A stretch of DNA of 13,415 nt, taken from positions 1 through 13,415 of the forward strand of contig JBBWZS010000174.1 of assembly GCA_039649175.1 (NCBI GenBank), read 5' to 3'. A program made the translations under genes and the position numbers. Source of the stretch: DATAQC01 sp039649175 (GTDB lineage Bacteria > Actinomycetota > Acidimicrobiia > Acidimicrobiales > AC-14). The number at the start of each line of letters is the position of its first letter. Position 1 is the first letter of the stretch. The notes beneath the pieces are model-generated. The model did no database searches. It saw nothing but the letters and a program-made list of their open reading frames with translations, and was not told where the DNA came from. Positions 1 through 6,410 of this stretch are shown piece by piece.

Positions 1-519
1 CCCCTCGTCGACCTGCGCCGGATCGCCTGGGCCGACAGCCCCATCCTGGTCTCGGTGGCCGGACTGGCGGCCTACTCGCTGTACCTCGGCCACCGCTTCG
101 GCCACTACTTCCTGTTCGCCGACGTGGAGAGGTACTGGGGCCAGGCGGCGGGGCCCCATACCTGGCTCAAGGTCGAGTTCTTCAAAGGGGTCACCCGCTT
201 CGGCGACCCGCCGTCGTGGGTGGCCTACGTGGCCCACCCGGTGGTGGTGTTCGTGGCCCTGGCCTTCGTGCCCCGGGTGTTCCGACGCTTTGGGTGGGGC
301 TACGGGGTGTTCAGCCTCCTGGCCGTGGGGTTGGCGGCGTTCTCGACCAAGGACTTCTTCGGGTCGGGCCGCTACGTCCTGTCGGCGTTCCCCTGCTTCG
401 CGGCCGCCGCCGGTGTCCTGGTGGACCACCCGAGGATCAGGGCCTGGACCCTCGGGGTCAGCGCCACCGGCCTGCTGGTGATGACGTCGCTGTTCGCACG
501 GGGCTCGTACCTCTCGTGA
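1..519 (+). CDS. Membrane glycosyltransferase-like protein (PIG-V/mannosyltransferase-like), 3' end only
   Basis: The reading frame is open from the first base of the window to TGA at 517-519, giving the last 172 residues of a longer protein. The visible part is strongly hydrophobic, with about four membrane-spanning stretches separated by short basic or aromatic loops. A loop with W and H residues followed by a late SGRYVLSAFPCFAAAAG segment resembles the C-terminal half of actinobacterial mannosyltransferases of the PIG-V/GT-C type, which use polyprenyl-phosphate sugars on the outer face of the membrane. The catalytic acidic loop of GT-C enzymes lies near the N-terminus and is outside the window, so the enzyme class is inferred from topology and the RY-x-LxAFP-like segment only. 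The stop overlaps the GTG of the downstream deacetylase gene by 4 bp, which implies co-transcription and coupled translation. Confidence 0.6.
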   Translation, partial: PLVDLRRIAWADSPILVSVAGLAAYSLYLGHRFGHYFLFADVERYWGQAAGPHTWLKVEFFKGVTRFGDPPSWVAYVAHPVVVFVALAFVPRVFRRFGWGYGVFSLLAVGLAAFSTKDFFGSGRYVLSAFPCFAAAAGVLVDHPRIRAWTLGVSATGLLVMTSLFARGSYLS

Positions 520-1403
520 GCGCCGCCGCCCCGCTCGAAGGGCCGCGGGGCCCACAGCGCCTCCTGATCGTCAACGCCGACGACTACGGGCTCACCGAGC
601 GGATCTCGTCGGGGATCCTCCGCGGCCACCGCGACGGCATCGTCACCAGCACCTCGGTCCTCGCTCTCGGCCCCGCCTACCCCAAGGTGGCACCCTGGCT
701 CGAGGACGTGCCCACTCTCGGCGTCGGCGTGCACCTGGCGGCGGTGGGGGAGGACCCACCCCTGCTGTCGGCGGCCGAGATCCCCACCCTCGTCGACCAC
801 CGCGGTCACCTGCACCACAGCTACAAGAACCTGCTGGCCCGCATGATCGCCGGTCGGGTCGATGTCGACGACCTGAAGCGCGAGTTCACCGCCCAGCTCG
901 AGTCGGTGCTCGAAGTCGGTGTGCCCATCGGCCACCTCGACGCCCATCAGCACCTGCACCTGTGGCCGCCGGTGGGTTCCGTCGTCCTGGCCCTGGCCTG
1001 CCGCTACGACATCGCTGCGGTGCGTGTCCCCCACTACCGGGGCATCTCCCCCCTGGCGGTGGGGGTCACCGTCCTCGGGCGCCACCTGGCTCGCCGGGCC
1101 CGGACGGTGGGGCTGCGCTACCCCCGTGACGGCACCGGGATCGAGGTCTCCGGCAAGCTCGACCACGACAACCTCCAGACGATCCTCACCCGGCTGGCCG
1201 CCCACGGGGCGCCGTCGCTGGAGCTCACCGTCCATCCCGGTGAACCCGACGATCCCGATCGCCACCGCTACGACTGGGACTACCACTGGCCCGACGAGCT
1301 CGACGCGCTCACCAGCGACGCCGCCCACCAGGCCGTCACGCGGCTGGGCTTCACCCTGGCCACCTACGCCGACCTTCCCGTCCCCACCGACAGCCCGAGG
1401 TGA
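516..1403 (+). CDS. ChbG/YdjC-family carbohydrate deacetylase
   Basis: A 295-residue protein of the YdjC/ChbG family, metal-dependent deacetylases of N-acetylated sugars with a TIM-barrel-like fold. The diagnostic motifs are all present: NADDYG (residues 20-25, metal-binding Asp), a His in GVHLA (H73), HLDAHQHLH (residues 140-148, metal-binding histidines), and TVHPGEPDD near residues 238-246. The length is usual for the family and no signal peptide is seen, so the protein should be cytoplasmic. I chose GTG at 516 because it gives a 4-bp GTGA overlap with the gene upstream and places the family's beta-1 strand (RLLIVNADDYG) close to the N-terminus. The frame stays open further upstream, but that part lies inside the preceding gene. 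The substrate is unknown. ChbG itself acts on chitobiose, whereas family members next to glycosyltransferases are often involved in lipid-linked or surface glycans, and the neighbours here favour the second role. The family call is firm and the pathway is inference. Confidence 0.9.
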   Translation: MSAAAPLEGPRGPQRLLIVNADDYGLTERISSGILRGHRDGIVTSTSVLALGPAYPKVAPWLEDVPTLGVGVHLAAVGEDPPLLSAAEIPTLVDHRGHLHHSYKNLLARMIAGRVDVDDLKREFTAQLESVLEVGVPIGHLDAHQHLHLWPPVGSVVLALACRYDIAAVRVPHYRGISPLAVGVTVLGRHLARRARTVGLRYPRDGTGIEVSGKLDHDNLQTILTRLAAHGAPSLELTVHPGEPDDPDRHRYDWDYHWPDELDALTSDAAHQAVTRLGFTLATYADLPVPTDSPR

Positions 1404-2185
1404 CGGAGCCCGCCGGCTCGGGAGGCCAGACGGAGCCCGCCGGCTCGGGAGGCCAGACGGAGCCCGCCGGCTCAGGAGGCCAGACGGAGCCCGCCGGTCG
1501 GGCCCCGTGGGGCCGGTCCCGCGCCCCCCGTCTGGGCGGCGACCTCCTGTCGTTGTACGCCGATGCCCCCCTGGCTGTGCGCGCCCATGTGCGGCTGCGG
1601 TGGTGGACGTGCCCGTTCCGGGCGGTGGAGGCTCAGGTGCCGCCCTCGGGGCGGGTGCTGGAGGTCGGGTGCGGGCACGGCGTGTTCTCGGTGCTGGCCG
1701 CCATCGCGTCGCCGGGCCGCTCCGTGGTCGGTGTCGACGTCGACGAGCGCAAGGTACCCCACGCCCGATCGGCCGCCGCCCGGGCCCGCGCCGCGGGCGC
1801 CGATGTCGACATCACCGTGGCCCCTCCCGGCGAGCTGCCCGAAGGGCCGTGGGACGCCATCGTCGTGGTCGACGTGGCCTACCTGCTCGACGCTGCCACC
1901 CAGCGCCGCCTGATCGCCGACTGCGCCGCTCGCCTGGCCCCCGGCGGCATCCTGGCGCTGAAGGAGATGGCTCTGGAACCGGCGTGGAAGTTCCGGTGGA
2001 ACCGGTTCCAGGAGACGCTGGCGGTGCGGGTGCTGGGGATCACCGTGGGCGGTGAGATGACCTTCGTCGACCCGGCGGAGATGGGGGGGTGGATGGTCGA
2101 CGAGGGCCTCGAGGTCCGCCGGCAACCGCTGCACAAGGGCTACCCCCACCCCCACCACCTGGTGGTGGGCCGACGCCCGGCGTGA
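1400..2185 (+). CDS. Class I SAM-dependent methyltransferase with repetitive N-terminus
   Basis: A 261-residue protein with a Rossmann-type methyltransferase core. Motif I (VLEVGCGHG, residues 86-94) binds S-adenosylmethionine. The acidic residue ending beta-2 lies in GVDVD (about D113 or D115). A beta-4 segment (DAIVVVDVAYLL) and LAPGGILALKE after it complete the class I pattern. The first about 33 residues are low-complexity, made of three and a half copies of TEPAGSGGQ, and do not belong to the enzyme fold. I saw no good alternative ATG or GTG between the repeats and the conserved core, so the repeats are probably translated. GTG at 1400 overlaps the deacetylase stop by 4 bp. The substrate cannot be read from the sequence. 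The small aromatic-rich segment between the N-terminus and motif I (VRLRWWTCPF) and the His-rich C-terminus (KGYPHPHHLVVG) could help in substrate or metal binding, but this is speculative. Co-location with a deacetylase and a membrane glycosyltransferase suggests modification of a glycan or lipid intermediate. Confidence 0.82.
   Translation: MTEPAGSGGQTEPAGSGGQTEPAGSGGQTEPAGRAPWGRSRAPRLGGDLLSLYADAPLAVRAHVRLRWWTCPFRAVEAQVPPSGRVLEVGCGHGVFSVLAAIASPGRSVVGVDVDERKVPHARSAAARARAAGADVDITVAPPGELPEGPWDAIVVVDVAYLLDAATQRRLIADCAARLAPGGILALKEMALEPAWKFRWNRFQETLAVRVLGITVGGEMTFVDPAEMGGWMVDEGLEVRRQPLHKGYPHPHHLVVGRRPA
1403..1497 (+). repeat. 27-bp in-frame tandem repeat, about 3.5 copies
   Basis: Three consecutive 27-bp units occupy 1403-1429, 1430-1456 and 1457-1483, followed by a 14-bp partial unit at 1484-1497. 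Units 1 and 2 are identical. Unit 3 differs by one silent base (TCG to TCA, position 1474). Each unit adds nine residues (TEPAGSGGQ) to the N-terminus of the methyltransferase, so gain or loss of whole units keeps the frame. The near-identity suggests recent expansion by slippage or unequal recombination. Confidence 0.95.
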
Positions 2186-2206
2186 CCCGGCCGTCCGTCG
2201 ACGGAG

Positions 2207-2229
2207 TTGTCATACCGTGCCGCTACGGT
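2207..2229 (+). promoter_or_regulatory. Candidate DNA-damage promoter (RecA-NDp/PafBC type) for the helicase
   Basis: TTGTCA (2207-2212) is followed after 11 bp by TACGGT (2224-2229). In mycobacteria the LexA-independent damage promoter (RecA-NDp, activated by PafBC) is described as TTGTCR, then GTG, then 8 bp, then TAnnnT, which has the same 11-bp separation. The six-base upstream element and the TAnnnT element match. The intermediate GTG does not (here TAC). TACGGT ends 8 bp before the GTG start at 2238, which predicts transcription starting at or next to the start codon. The gene served encodes a repair-type helicase, which fits. Confidence 0.5.
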
Positions 2230-2232
2230 GAC
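2209..2232. repeat. Imperfect inverted repeat overlapping the helicase promoter
   Basis: The arms are GTCATACCGT (2209-2218) and ACGGTGAC (2225-2232), separated by 6 bp. ACCGT and ACGGT pair exactly, and the outer GTCA and TGAC pair if two bases are looped out. It covers the proposed -10 element, so it could be an operator, but it may also be chance. It does not match the mycobacterial LexA box. Confidence 0.25.
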
Positions 2233-2237
2233 CGGCC

Positions 2238-4868
2238 GTGACCTTTCCCGGCCCCGACATCCTCGGACGCGGCCTGGTCGTCGGCCCCGCCGGGGAGGTG
2301 CCGTCGGGTTGGGAGGACGTCGAGCGGGTCATCGTCGACGACGAGACGCTGAGCCACCCCGAGGCCGGCGTGGCCACGTTGCACCGGGCATGGGCGGGGC
2401 GCACGCGGGTGGTCGTGGAGCTCCGCCTCGACGCCGACCAACTGCGCCAGCCTGAATCGGAGCGCCGGGCGCCCCATGTCGTCGGGCCCTCCTACGACCT
2501 CGGCCGCGAGCGCCTCCAGTTCCTGGTGTGGGCCAACACCTACGACGGTCGCCGCCCCGGCCAGGAGCCGGTCTGGTGGCACGGCGTGCGAGCGGCGCGC
2601 GTCGACGGCTCGGCCACTCCCGGCGGGCCCGGTGACCTGGTGCTCGGCGACGGGAACGCGGTGTGGTGCGACGGCGGCCCCCGCCAACCCCTCCACCTCG
2701 CCCAGCCCGTCATCCACCGCGACTCCATCGATGCCGGCCTGCTCACGCGCGGGCGCCACGACGCCCCCACCGCCGAGTTGGCGCCCGACCAGATGGCCGC
2801 CGTCACCCACCCGGGCGGGCCGGCCCGCATCATCGCCCCCGCCGGCTCGGGCAAGACCAGGGTCCTCACCGCCCGCCTGCGCCACCTGATCGCCGACCGG
2901 GGCCACGAGCCCCAGCTGCTCACCGCCGTGGCCTACAACGTCAAGGCGGCCGACGAGCTCCGGGAGCGCACGCCCGGGTTGGGGGCGACCATCCGCACGT
3001 TGAACTCGTTGGGGCTGTCGGTGTGCTCCATGGCCAGCCGGCCCCGCGTCATCGACGAGCGCGAGGCGCGGGGTCTGGTCGAGACGGTGGTCAAGGTCCG
3101 CCACCGCACCAACGCCGACCCGCTGGCGCCCTACCTCGACGCCCTCTCGCTCATCCGCCTCGGCCTCGTCTCGCCGGGCGAGGCTGAGGCCCGCATACCC
3201 GACGCCGCCGGGGTGGCCGAGGCGTTTCCCGTCTACCGGGCGCTGCTGGCCGAACGGAACCTGGTCGACTTCGACGAGCAGATCTACCGGGCGGTCGCCA
3301 TCTGCCTGGCCGATCCCCAGACCCGCAGCCGGGCCCGGGCCACGACCAAGACCCTGCTGGTCGACGAGTTCCAGGACCTCACCCCGGCCCATGTCCTGCT
3401 CCTGCGCCTGCTGGCGGGGCCGGCGGCGTCGGTCTTCGGCGTGGGCGACGACGACCAGGTCATCTACGGCTACGCCGGCGCCGACCCCGGCTTCCTCATC
3501 GACTTCGACCGCTACTTCCCCGGAGCCTCGTCCTACGACCTCGCCGTCAACTACCGCTGCCCGCCCGCCGTCGTCGCCGGCGCCACCAACCTCCTCGGCT
3601 ACAACCGCCGCCGCCTGACCAAGCACATCGCCGCCGCTCCGGGGAGGGTTAACGGTGCCGGCGACCTCGACCTGCGCCGGGTGGGCAACCTATCGGCAGC
3701 GGCGCGCGACCAGGTGACGACCTGGCGGGCCGACGGCGTGGCCCTCGGCGACATCGCCGTGCTGGCCCGGGTGAACTCCGTGCTCCTACCCATCCAGGTG
3801 CTGCTCACCGAGGCGGGAGTACCCTGCACGCGGGCGGTGGGACCCGAGGTGCTGTCCCGCACCGGTTCGGCGGCGGCGCTGGCCTACCTGCGCATGGGCC
3901 TCGACCCCGACCAGATCTCGGGCGCCGACGTCTCTGCCACCGTCCGAAGGCCGTCGCGCAGGATCGCCAGGAACGTGCTCACCATGATGACCAAGCGGCC
4001 CCAGACGTCGGTGACCGAGCTCTCCCGGTTGGGCGAGTGGCTCTCGGGTGACGATTCCGACCGGGTGGCCGGCTACGTCGACGACATCGGCGTGGTGGCC
4101 GCCGCCGCCCGAGGTGGCGACACCGCGTCGGTGCTGGCCACGATCCGCACCCGTGTCGGCCTCGACAGCGCTCTCGATGCCCTCGATTCCTCTCGTGGCG
4201 CGGTCGACCGTTCCGCCCACGGCGACGACCTGTGGGCACTGGAGCAGGTCGCCAACCTGCATCCCGACCCCGCCACCTTCGAGGACTGGTTGCGGTCGAT
4301 GATCGTCGGCACCGCTGGCGACGGTGTCCATCTCTCCACCGTGCACAAGGTGAAGGGCAGGGAGTGGCCCCGGGTCGTCGTGTTCGCGGCATCGGCGGGT
4401 CTGTTCCCGCACCGGTTGTCCGACGACATCGAGGAGGAGCGCCGCGTCTTCCACGTGGCTGTCACCCGGGCCCGCACCTCGGTGGTGGTGCTGGCCGACG
4501 CCGCCGGGCCGTCGCCCTTCCTCGACGAGCTCACGGGCGTCGCCCGCGAGGCTGCCCAGGCGCCCGAGCGCCCGTCCACCAGTGCCTCCGGGACCGGCAG
4601 GGCCGGGCGCCCGGCGGCGCCGGTGGCGGAGCTGACGCCCGCGGCCGAGAAGGCGTTCGCGGCCCTGCGGGAGTGGCGCACCGAGCAGGCCCGCCGGGAG
4701 AAGATGCCGCCCTACGTGGTGATGAGCGACGCCCACCTGCGGGGCATCGCCGCCCAGTCCCCGGCGTCGCCCACCGAGCTGTCCCGCTGCCCCGGGATCG
4801 GCCCGGTCAAGCTCGAACGCTACGGCGACGACATCCTTCGGGTGCTCGAGGGCGCCGCCGCCGGCTGA
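2238..4868 (+). CDS. UvrD/UvrD2-like SF1A DNA helicase with HRDC domain
   Basis: An 876-residue ATP-dependent 3'-5' DNA helicase of superfamily 1A, expected to unwind DNA during repair. The motifs are in order: Walker A APAGSGKT (200-207), motif II VDEFQD (375-380), motif III GDDDQVIYGYAG (403-414), NYRCP (438-442), motif V STVHKVKGREW (about 700-710) and motif VI VAVTRAR (740-746). A C-terminal HRDC-like domain spans about 799-872 and contains the PGIGPVKLERYG hairpin. Mycobacterial UvrD2 also has a C-terminal HRDC domain, but between helicase and HRDC it carries a four-cysteine metal motif. Here that linker (about 750-798) has no Cys. The first about 180 residues precede the usual helicase start and match nothing I recognise. 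They are rich in Trp and acidic turns (a WANTYDG segment, then VWWHG). No Shine-Dalgarno sequence precedes the GTG. The start was chosen because TACGGT lies 8 bp upstream, consistent with a leaderless mRNA. The gene stands alone, and its stop is 3 bp from the stop of the convergent gene. Confidence 0.9.
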   Translation: MTFPGPDILGRGLVVGPAGEVPSGWEDVERVIVDDETLSHPEAGVATLHRAWAGRTRVVVELRLDADQLRQPESERRAPHVVGPSYDLGRERLQFLVWANTYDGRRPGQEPVWWHGVRAARVDGSATPGGPGDLVLGDGNAVWCDGGPRQPLHLAQPVIHRDSIDAGLLTRGRHDAPTAELAPDQMAAVTHPGGPARIIAPAGSGKTRVLTARLRHLIADRGHEPQLLTAVAYNVKAADELRERTPGLGATIRTLNSLGLSVCSMASRPRVIDEREARGLVETVVKVRHRTNADPLAPYLDALSLIRLGLVSPGEAEARIPDAAGVAEAFPVYRALLAERNLVDFDEQIYRAVAICLADPQTRSRARATTKTLLVDEFQDLTPAHVLLLRLLAGPAASVFGVGDDDQVIYGYAGADPGFLIDFDRYFPGASSYDLAVNYRCPPAVVAGATNLLGYNRRRLTKHIAAAPGRVNGAGDLDLRRVGNLSAAARDQVTTWRADGVALGDIAVLARVNSVLLPIQVLLTEAGVPCTRAVGPEVLSRTGSAAALAYLRMGLDPDQISGADVSATVRRPSRRIARNVLTMMTKRPQTSVTELSRLGEWLSGDDSDRVAGYVDDIGVVAAAARGGDTASVLATIRTRVGLDSALDALDSSRGAVDRSAHGDDLWALEQVANLHPDPATFEDWLRSMIVGTAGDGVHLSTVHKVKGREWPRVVVFAASAGLFPHRLSDDIEEERRVFHVAVTRARTSVVVLADAAGPSPFLDELTGVAREAAQAPERPSTSASGTGRAGRPAAPVAELTPAAEKAFAALREWRTEQARREKMPPYVVMSDAHLRGIAAQSPASPTELSRCPGIGPVKLERYGDDILRVLEGAAAG

Positions 4869-4871
4869 CGC

Positions 4872-5360
4872 TCACGGCTCGTGGCCGGGGGCGATGTCCG
4901 TCACCTGCTGGAACCCCAGTTGGCCCGACCAGTTGGCGGCCTCGCCGTCGAAGGGCTCCAGCACGAAGCCGAGGTGGTCGCCCATGTCGGCCCGCTCGAC
5001 GACCCGACCGGCCATCCACCGCGCGCAGTCGCTGAGCACCGGCGCGCCGGAAGGCCCGGGGCGCCACCGGCAACGGGCGAACTTGTCCACCTCGTCACCC
5101 GTCTGGCCCCCGAACAACTCGGCCAGGTCCCGGTTGGTCGAGGCCGGGAAGTGCACGACGAGCACGTCGGCTCGCCGGGCCACCCGGAAGGTGTGGTTCT
5201 TCTTGGAGATCCACACCATGAACCGCAGCGGGTCGATGCTGCACTGGGCGGCGAAGCCGACGAGACACCCGGCCCGCTCGTCACCGCACGCGGCGGTGAC
5301 GATGAGCATCGGGTAGTCGAGGTCGGCGACGATGTCATGCAGCCCGTCCCAGGTCACCAC
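4872..5360 (-). CDS. Flavin reductase-like FMN-binding split-barrel protein
   Basis: A 162-residue protein of the flavin reductase-like (DIM6/NTAB) family, which binds FMN and usually reduces flavin with NAD(P)H, often supplying a partner monooxygenase. The family pattern is visible: a first strand PMLIVTAACGDERAGCLVGF, then a CSIDPLRFMVWISKKNHTF segment that contacts the flavin phosphate in homologues, then RADVLVVHFPAS and a DLAELFGGQTGDEVDKF stretch. The length is normal. Two adjacent GTG codons (5358-5360 and 5355-5357) can both start it, differing by one residue. Neither has a strong Shine-Dalgarno sequence. No monooxygenase gene is adjacent, so the physiological partner is unknown. It is transcribed divergently from the respiratory operon across a 201-bp gap and converges on the helicase gene with 3 bp between stops. 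Confidence 0.88.
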   Translation of the reverse strand: MVTWDGLHDIVADLDYPMLIVTAACGDERAGCLVGFAAQCSIDPLRFMVWISKKNHTFRVARRADVLVVHFPASTNRDLAELFGGQTGDEVDKFARCRWRPGPSGAPVLSDCARWMAGRVVERADMGDHLGFVLEPFDGEAANWSGQLGFQQVTDIAPGHEP

Positions 5361-5389
5361 GTGGGCCTACCCGCTGACAGGCGAAGGCA

Positions 5390-5411
5390 CGCTCGGCCGC
5401 GCCGCCGAGCG
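5390..5411. repeat. 7-bp inverted repeat in the divergent intergenic region
   Basis: CGCTCGG (5390-5396) and CCGAGCG (5405-5411) are exact reverse complements with an 8-bp GC-only spacer. It sits about 30 bp upstream of the flavin reductase start and about 60 bp upstream of the respiratory promoter. There is no T-run, so it is not a convincing terminator in either direction. It may be a regulator site or chance in GC-rich DNA. Confidence 0.3.
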
Positions 5412-5445
5412 CGGTGTGACACTCGCTCGGCCGGCCCGTTGGCCG

Positions 5446-5459
5446 CCGACAGGTGTCGG
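5446..5459. promoter_or_regulatory. Candidate operator: 6-bp dyad upstream of the respiratory promoter
   Basis: CCGACA, GG, TGTCGG forms a perfect 6-bp inverted repeat with a 2-bp centre. It ends 10 bp before the proposed -35 box, so its centre is near -52 from the inferred transcription start. This is a position where activators commonly bind. The regulator is unknown. The sequence does not match the Crp/Fnr TGTGA-N6-TCACA consensus. Confidence 0.35.
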
Positions 5460-5469
5460 AAAGAATCCC

Positions 5470-5498
5470 TTGGCGAGGGTCCTTCCCGGCGCTACCCT
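5470..5498 (+). promoter_or_regulatory. Promoter of the qcr-cta respiratory operon
   Basis: TTGGCG (5470-5475) and TACCCT (5493-5498) are separated by exactly 17 bp and match the actinobacterial housekeeping pattern (TTGnnn and TAnnnT). Transcription would start near 5505, leaving a leader of about 57 nt before the chosen qcrC start. It is the best promoter-like pair in the 201-bp gap. No other promoter-like gap exists in the operon downstream, because all its genes overlap. Confidence 0.6.
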
Positions 5499-5561
5499 GC
5501 GCCCACGGCTTTTCGGACTGCTGTCGGACGCAGAGGCCTGGCGAGGCCGATCACGACCGGA

Positions 5562-6410
5562 GTGGATCAGTCCGGCCCCCATTTCCGGCGCCGGCAGCCA
5601 CGGGTGGGCGGCGGCAACTGGTTGGTGATGGCGCCTCTGGTGGTGGTGGCGAGCGCCGTCGGACTGGCCCTCTCCTCGACCGCCGGCGCCAGCGCCCGTC
5701 CGGCGGCGGCGACCGACTCGCGTGATGTGCGCAAGATCTTCCTGTCCGACTGCGCGGTGTGTCACGGCGCCAACGGACGGGGGACCGAGCGGGGCCCCAG
5801 CCTGATCGGGGTTGGTCGGGCCTCGGTCGACTACCAACTGTCGACCGGCCGGATGCCGCTGGTGGCCGTGGGTCGCTCGAACGACCAACCGGGGACGCCG
5901 CTGCAGCCCCTTCCCAACAGCGCCGCCCTCAACGATGACATCGTGGCTCGCCGCCACGACCCGGCGTACCCCCCGGAGACGATCGCCCCCCTCGTCGACT
6001 ACGTCGCCGGCATCATCGGCGGAGGTGGCCCGACCATCCCCCGGGTGGGTAAGGGTGACCTCGCCGAGGGTGGCGCCCTGTTCCGCCAGCAGTGCGCCGC
6101 TTGCCATGCCTGGGCCGGCGACGGCGGCGCCCTGCTGCGCATCGAGGCGCCCGCCCTGCACAGTTCCACCCCCACGCAGATCGCCGAAGCCATCCGCGTC
6201 GGCCCCGGGCAGATGCCGGTGTTCGGTACCGCGGCTCTCACCGACAAGCAGATGTCGTCGGTGGTCGCCTACGTCCGCTACCTCGACCATCCCGATGATC
6301 GGGGGGGCCAGCCCTTCTGGCACCTCGGCCCCTTCGCCGAGGGCGCCATCGCCCTCATGGCCCTGGCTGTGCTGTTGGTGTTCACCCGGTGGATCGGGGA
6401 GCGAGGATGA
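5562..6410 (+). CDS. qcrC: QcrC, dihaem cytochrome c subunit of the cytochrome bc complex
   Basis: A 282-residue membrane-anchored cytochrome c of complex III that passes electrons from the Rieske centre toward the oxidase on the outer face of the membrane. There are two haem-binding motifs, CAVCH (residues 64-68) and CAACH (178-182), with GPSLIGVG after the first and the Met-containing RMPL and GQMPVFG segments as candidate axial ligands. It has an N-terminal hydrophobic anchor or signal (about 20-40) and a C-terminal helix starting near GPFAEGAIAL. Order, spacing and length (about 280) match actinobacterial QcrC. I chose GTG at 5562 because it is the first start after the promoter and gives a basic n-region (RRRQPR) before the hydrophobic segment, as in mycobacterial QcrC. 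GTG 5604, GTG 5625 and ATG 5628 are later options, and none of them has a strong Shine-Dalgarno sequence. The frame is also open far upstream, but that part is antisense to the flavin reductase gene. The stop overlaps the qcrA ATG (ATGA). Confidence 0.9.
   Translation: MDQSGPHFRRRQPRVGGGNWLVMAPLVVVASAVGLALSSTAGASARPAAATDSRDVRKIFLSDCAVCHGANGRGTERGPSLIGVGRASVDYQLSTGRMPLVAVGRSNDQPGTPLQPLPNSAALNDDIVARRHDPAYPPETIAPLVDYVAGIIGGGGPTIPRVGKGDLAEGGALFRQQCAACHAWAGDGGALLRIEAPALHSSTPTQIAEAIRVGPGQMPVFGTAALTDKQMSSVVAYVRYLDHPDDRGGQPFWHLGPFAEGAIALMALAVLLVFTRWIGERG

Noticed and set aside
372..1328. Long minus-strand open frame opposite the deacetylase gene
   Set aside because: The composition is that of a GC-rich shadow frame (runs of Gly, Asp, Val, Gln), with no domain motif. 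The plus strand carries a clear enzyme.
1403..1497. CRISPR-like array
   Set aside because: The units are directly adjacent with no spacers and lie in frame inside a gene.
2191..2204. Possible terminator hairpin CCGTC-CGTC-GACGG after the methyltransferase gene
   Set aside because: The stem is only 5 bp, there is no T-run, and it sits just before the helicase promoter elements. It is too weak to call.
2223..3626. 467-residue minus-strand open frame opposite the helicase gene
   Set aside because: It is a shadow of the helicase frame, low in complexity and without recognisable motifs.
5414..5422. GTGT-G-ACAC dyad containing TGTGA, as a Crp-type site for the qcr operon
   Set aside because: Only one TGTGA half-site is present and the TCACA partner at 6-bp spacing is missing.
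4881..5561. Open frame extending qcrC upstream to a 509-residue protein
   Set aside because: This part lies antisense to the well-supported flavin reductase gene and upstream of the promoter at 5470-5498, and it shows no cytochrome-like features.
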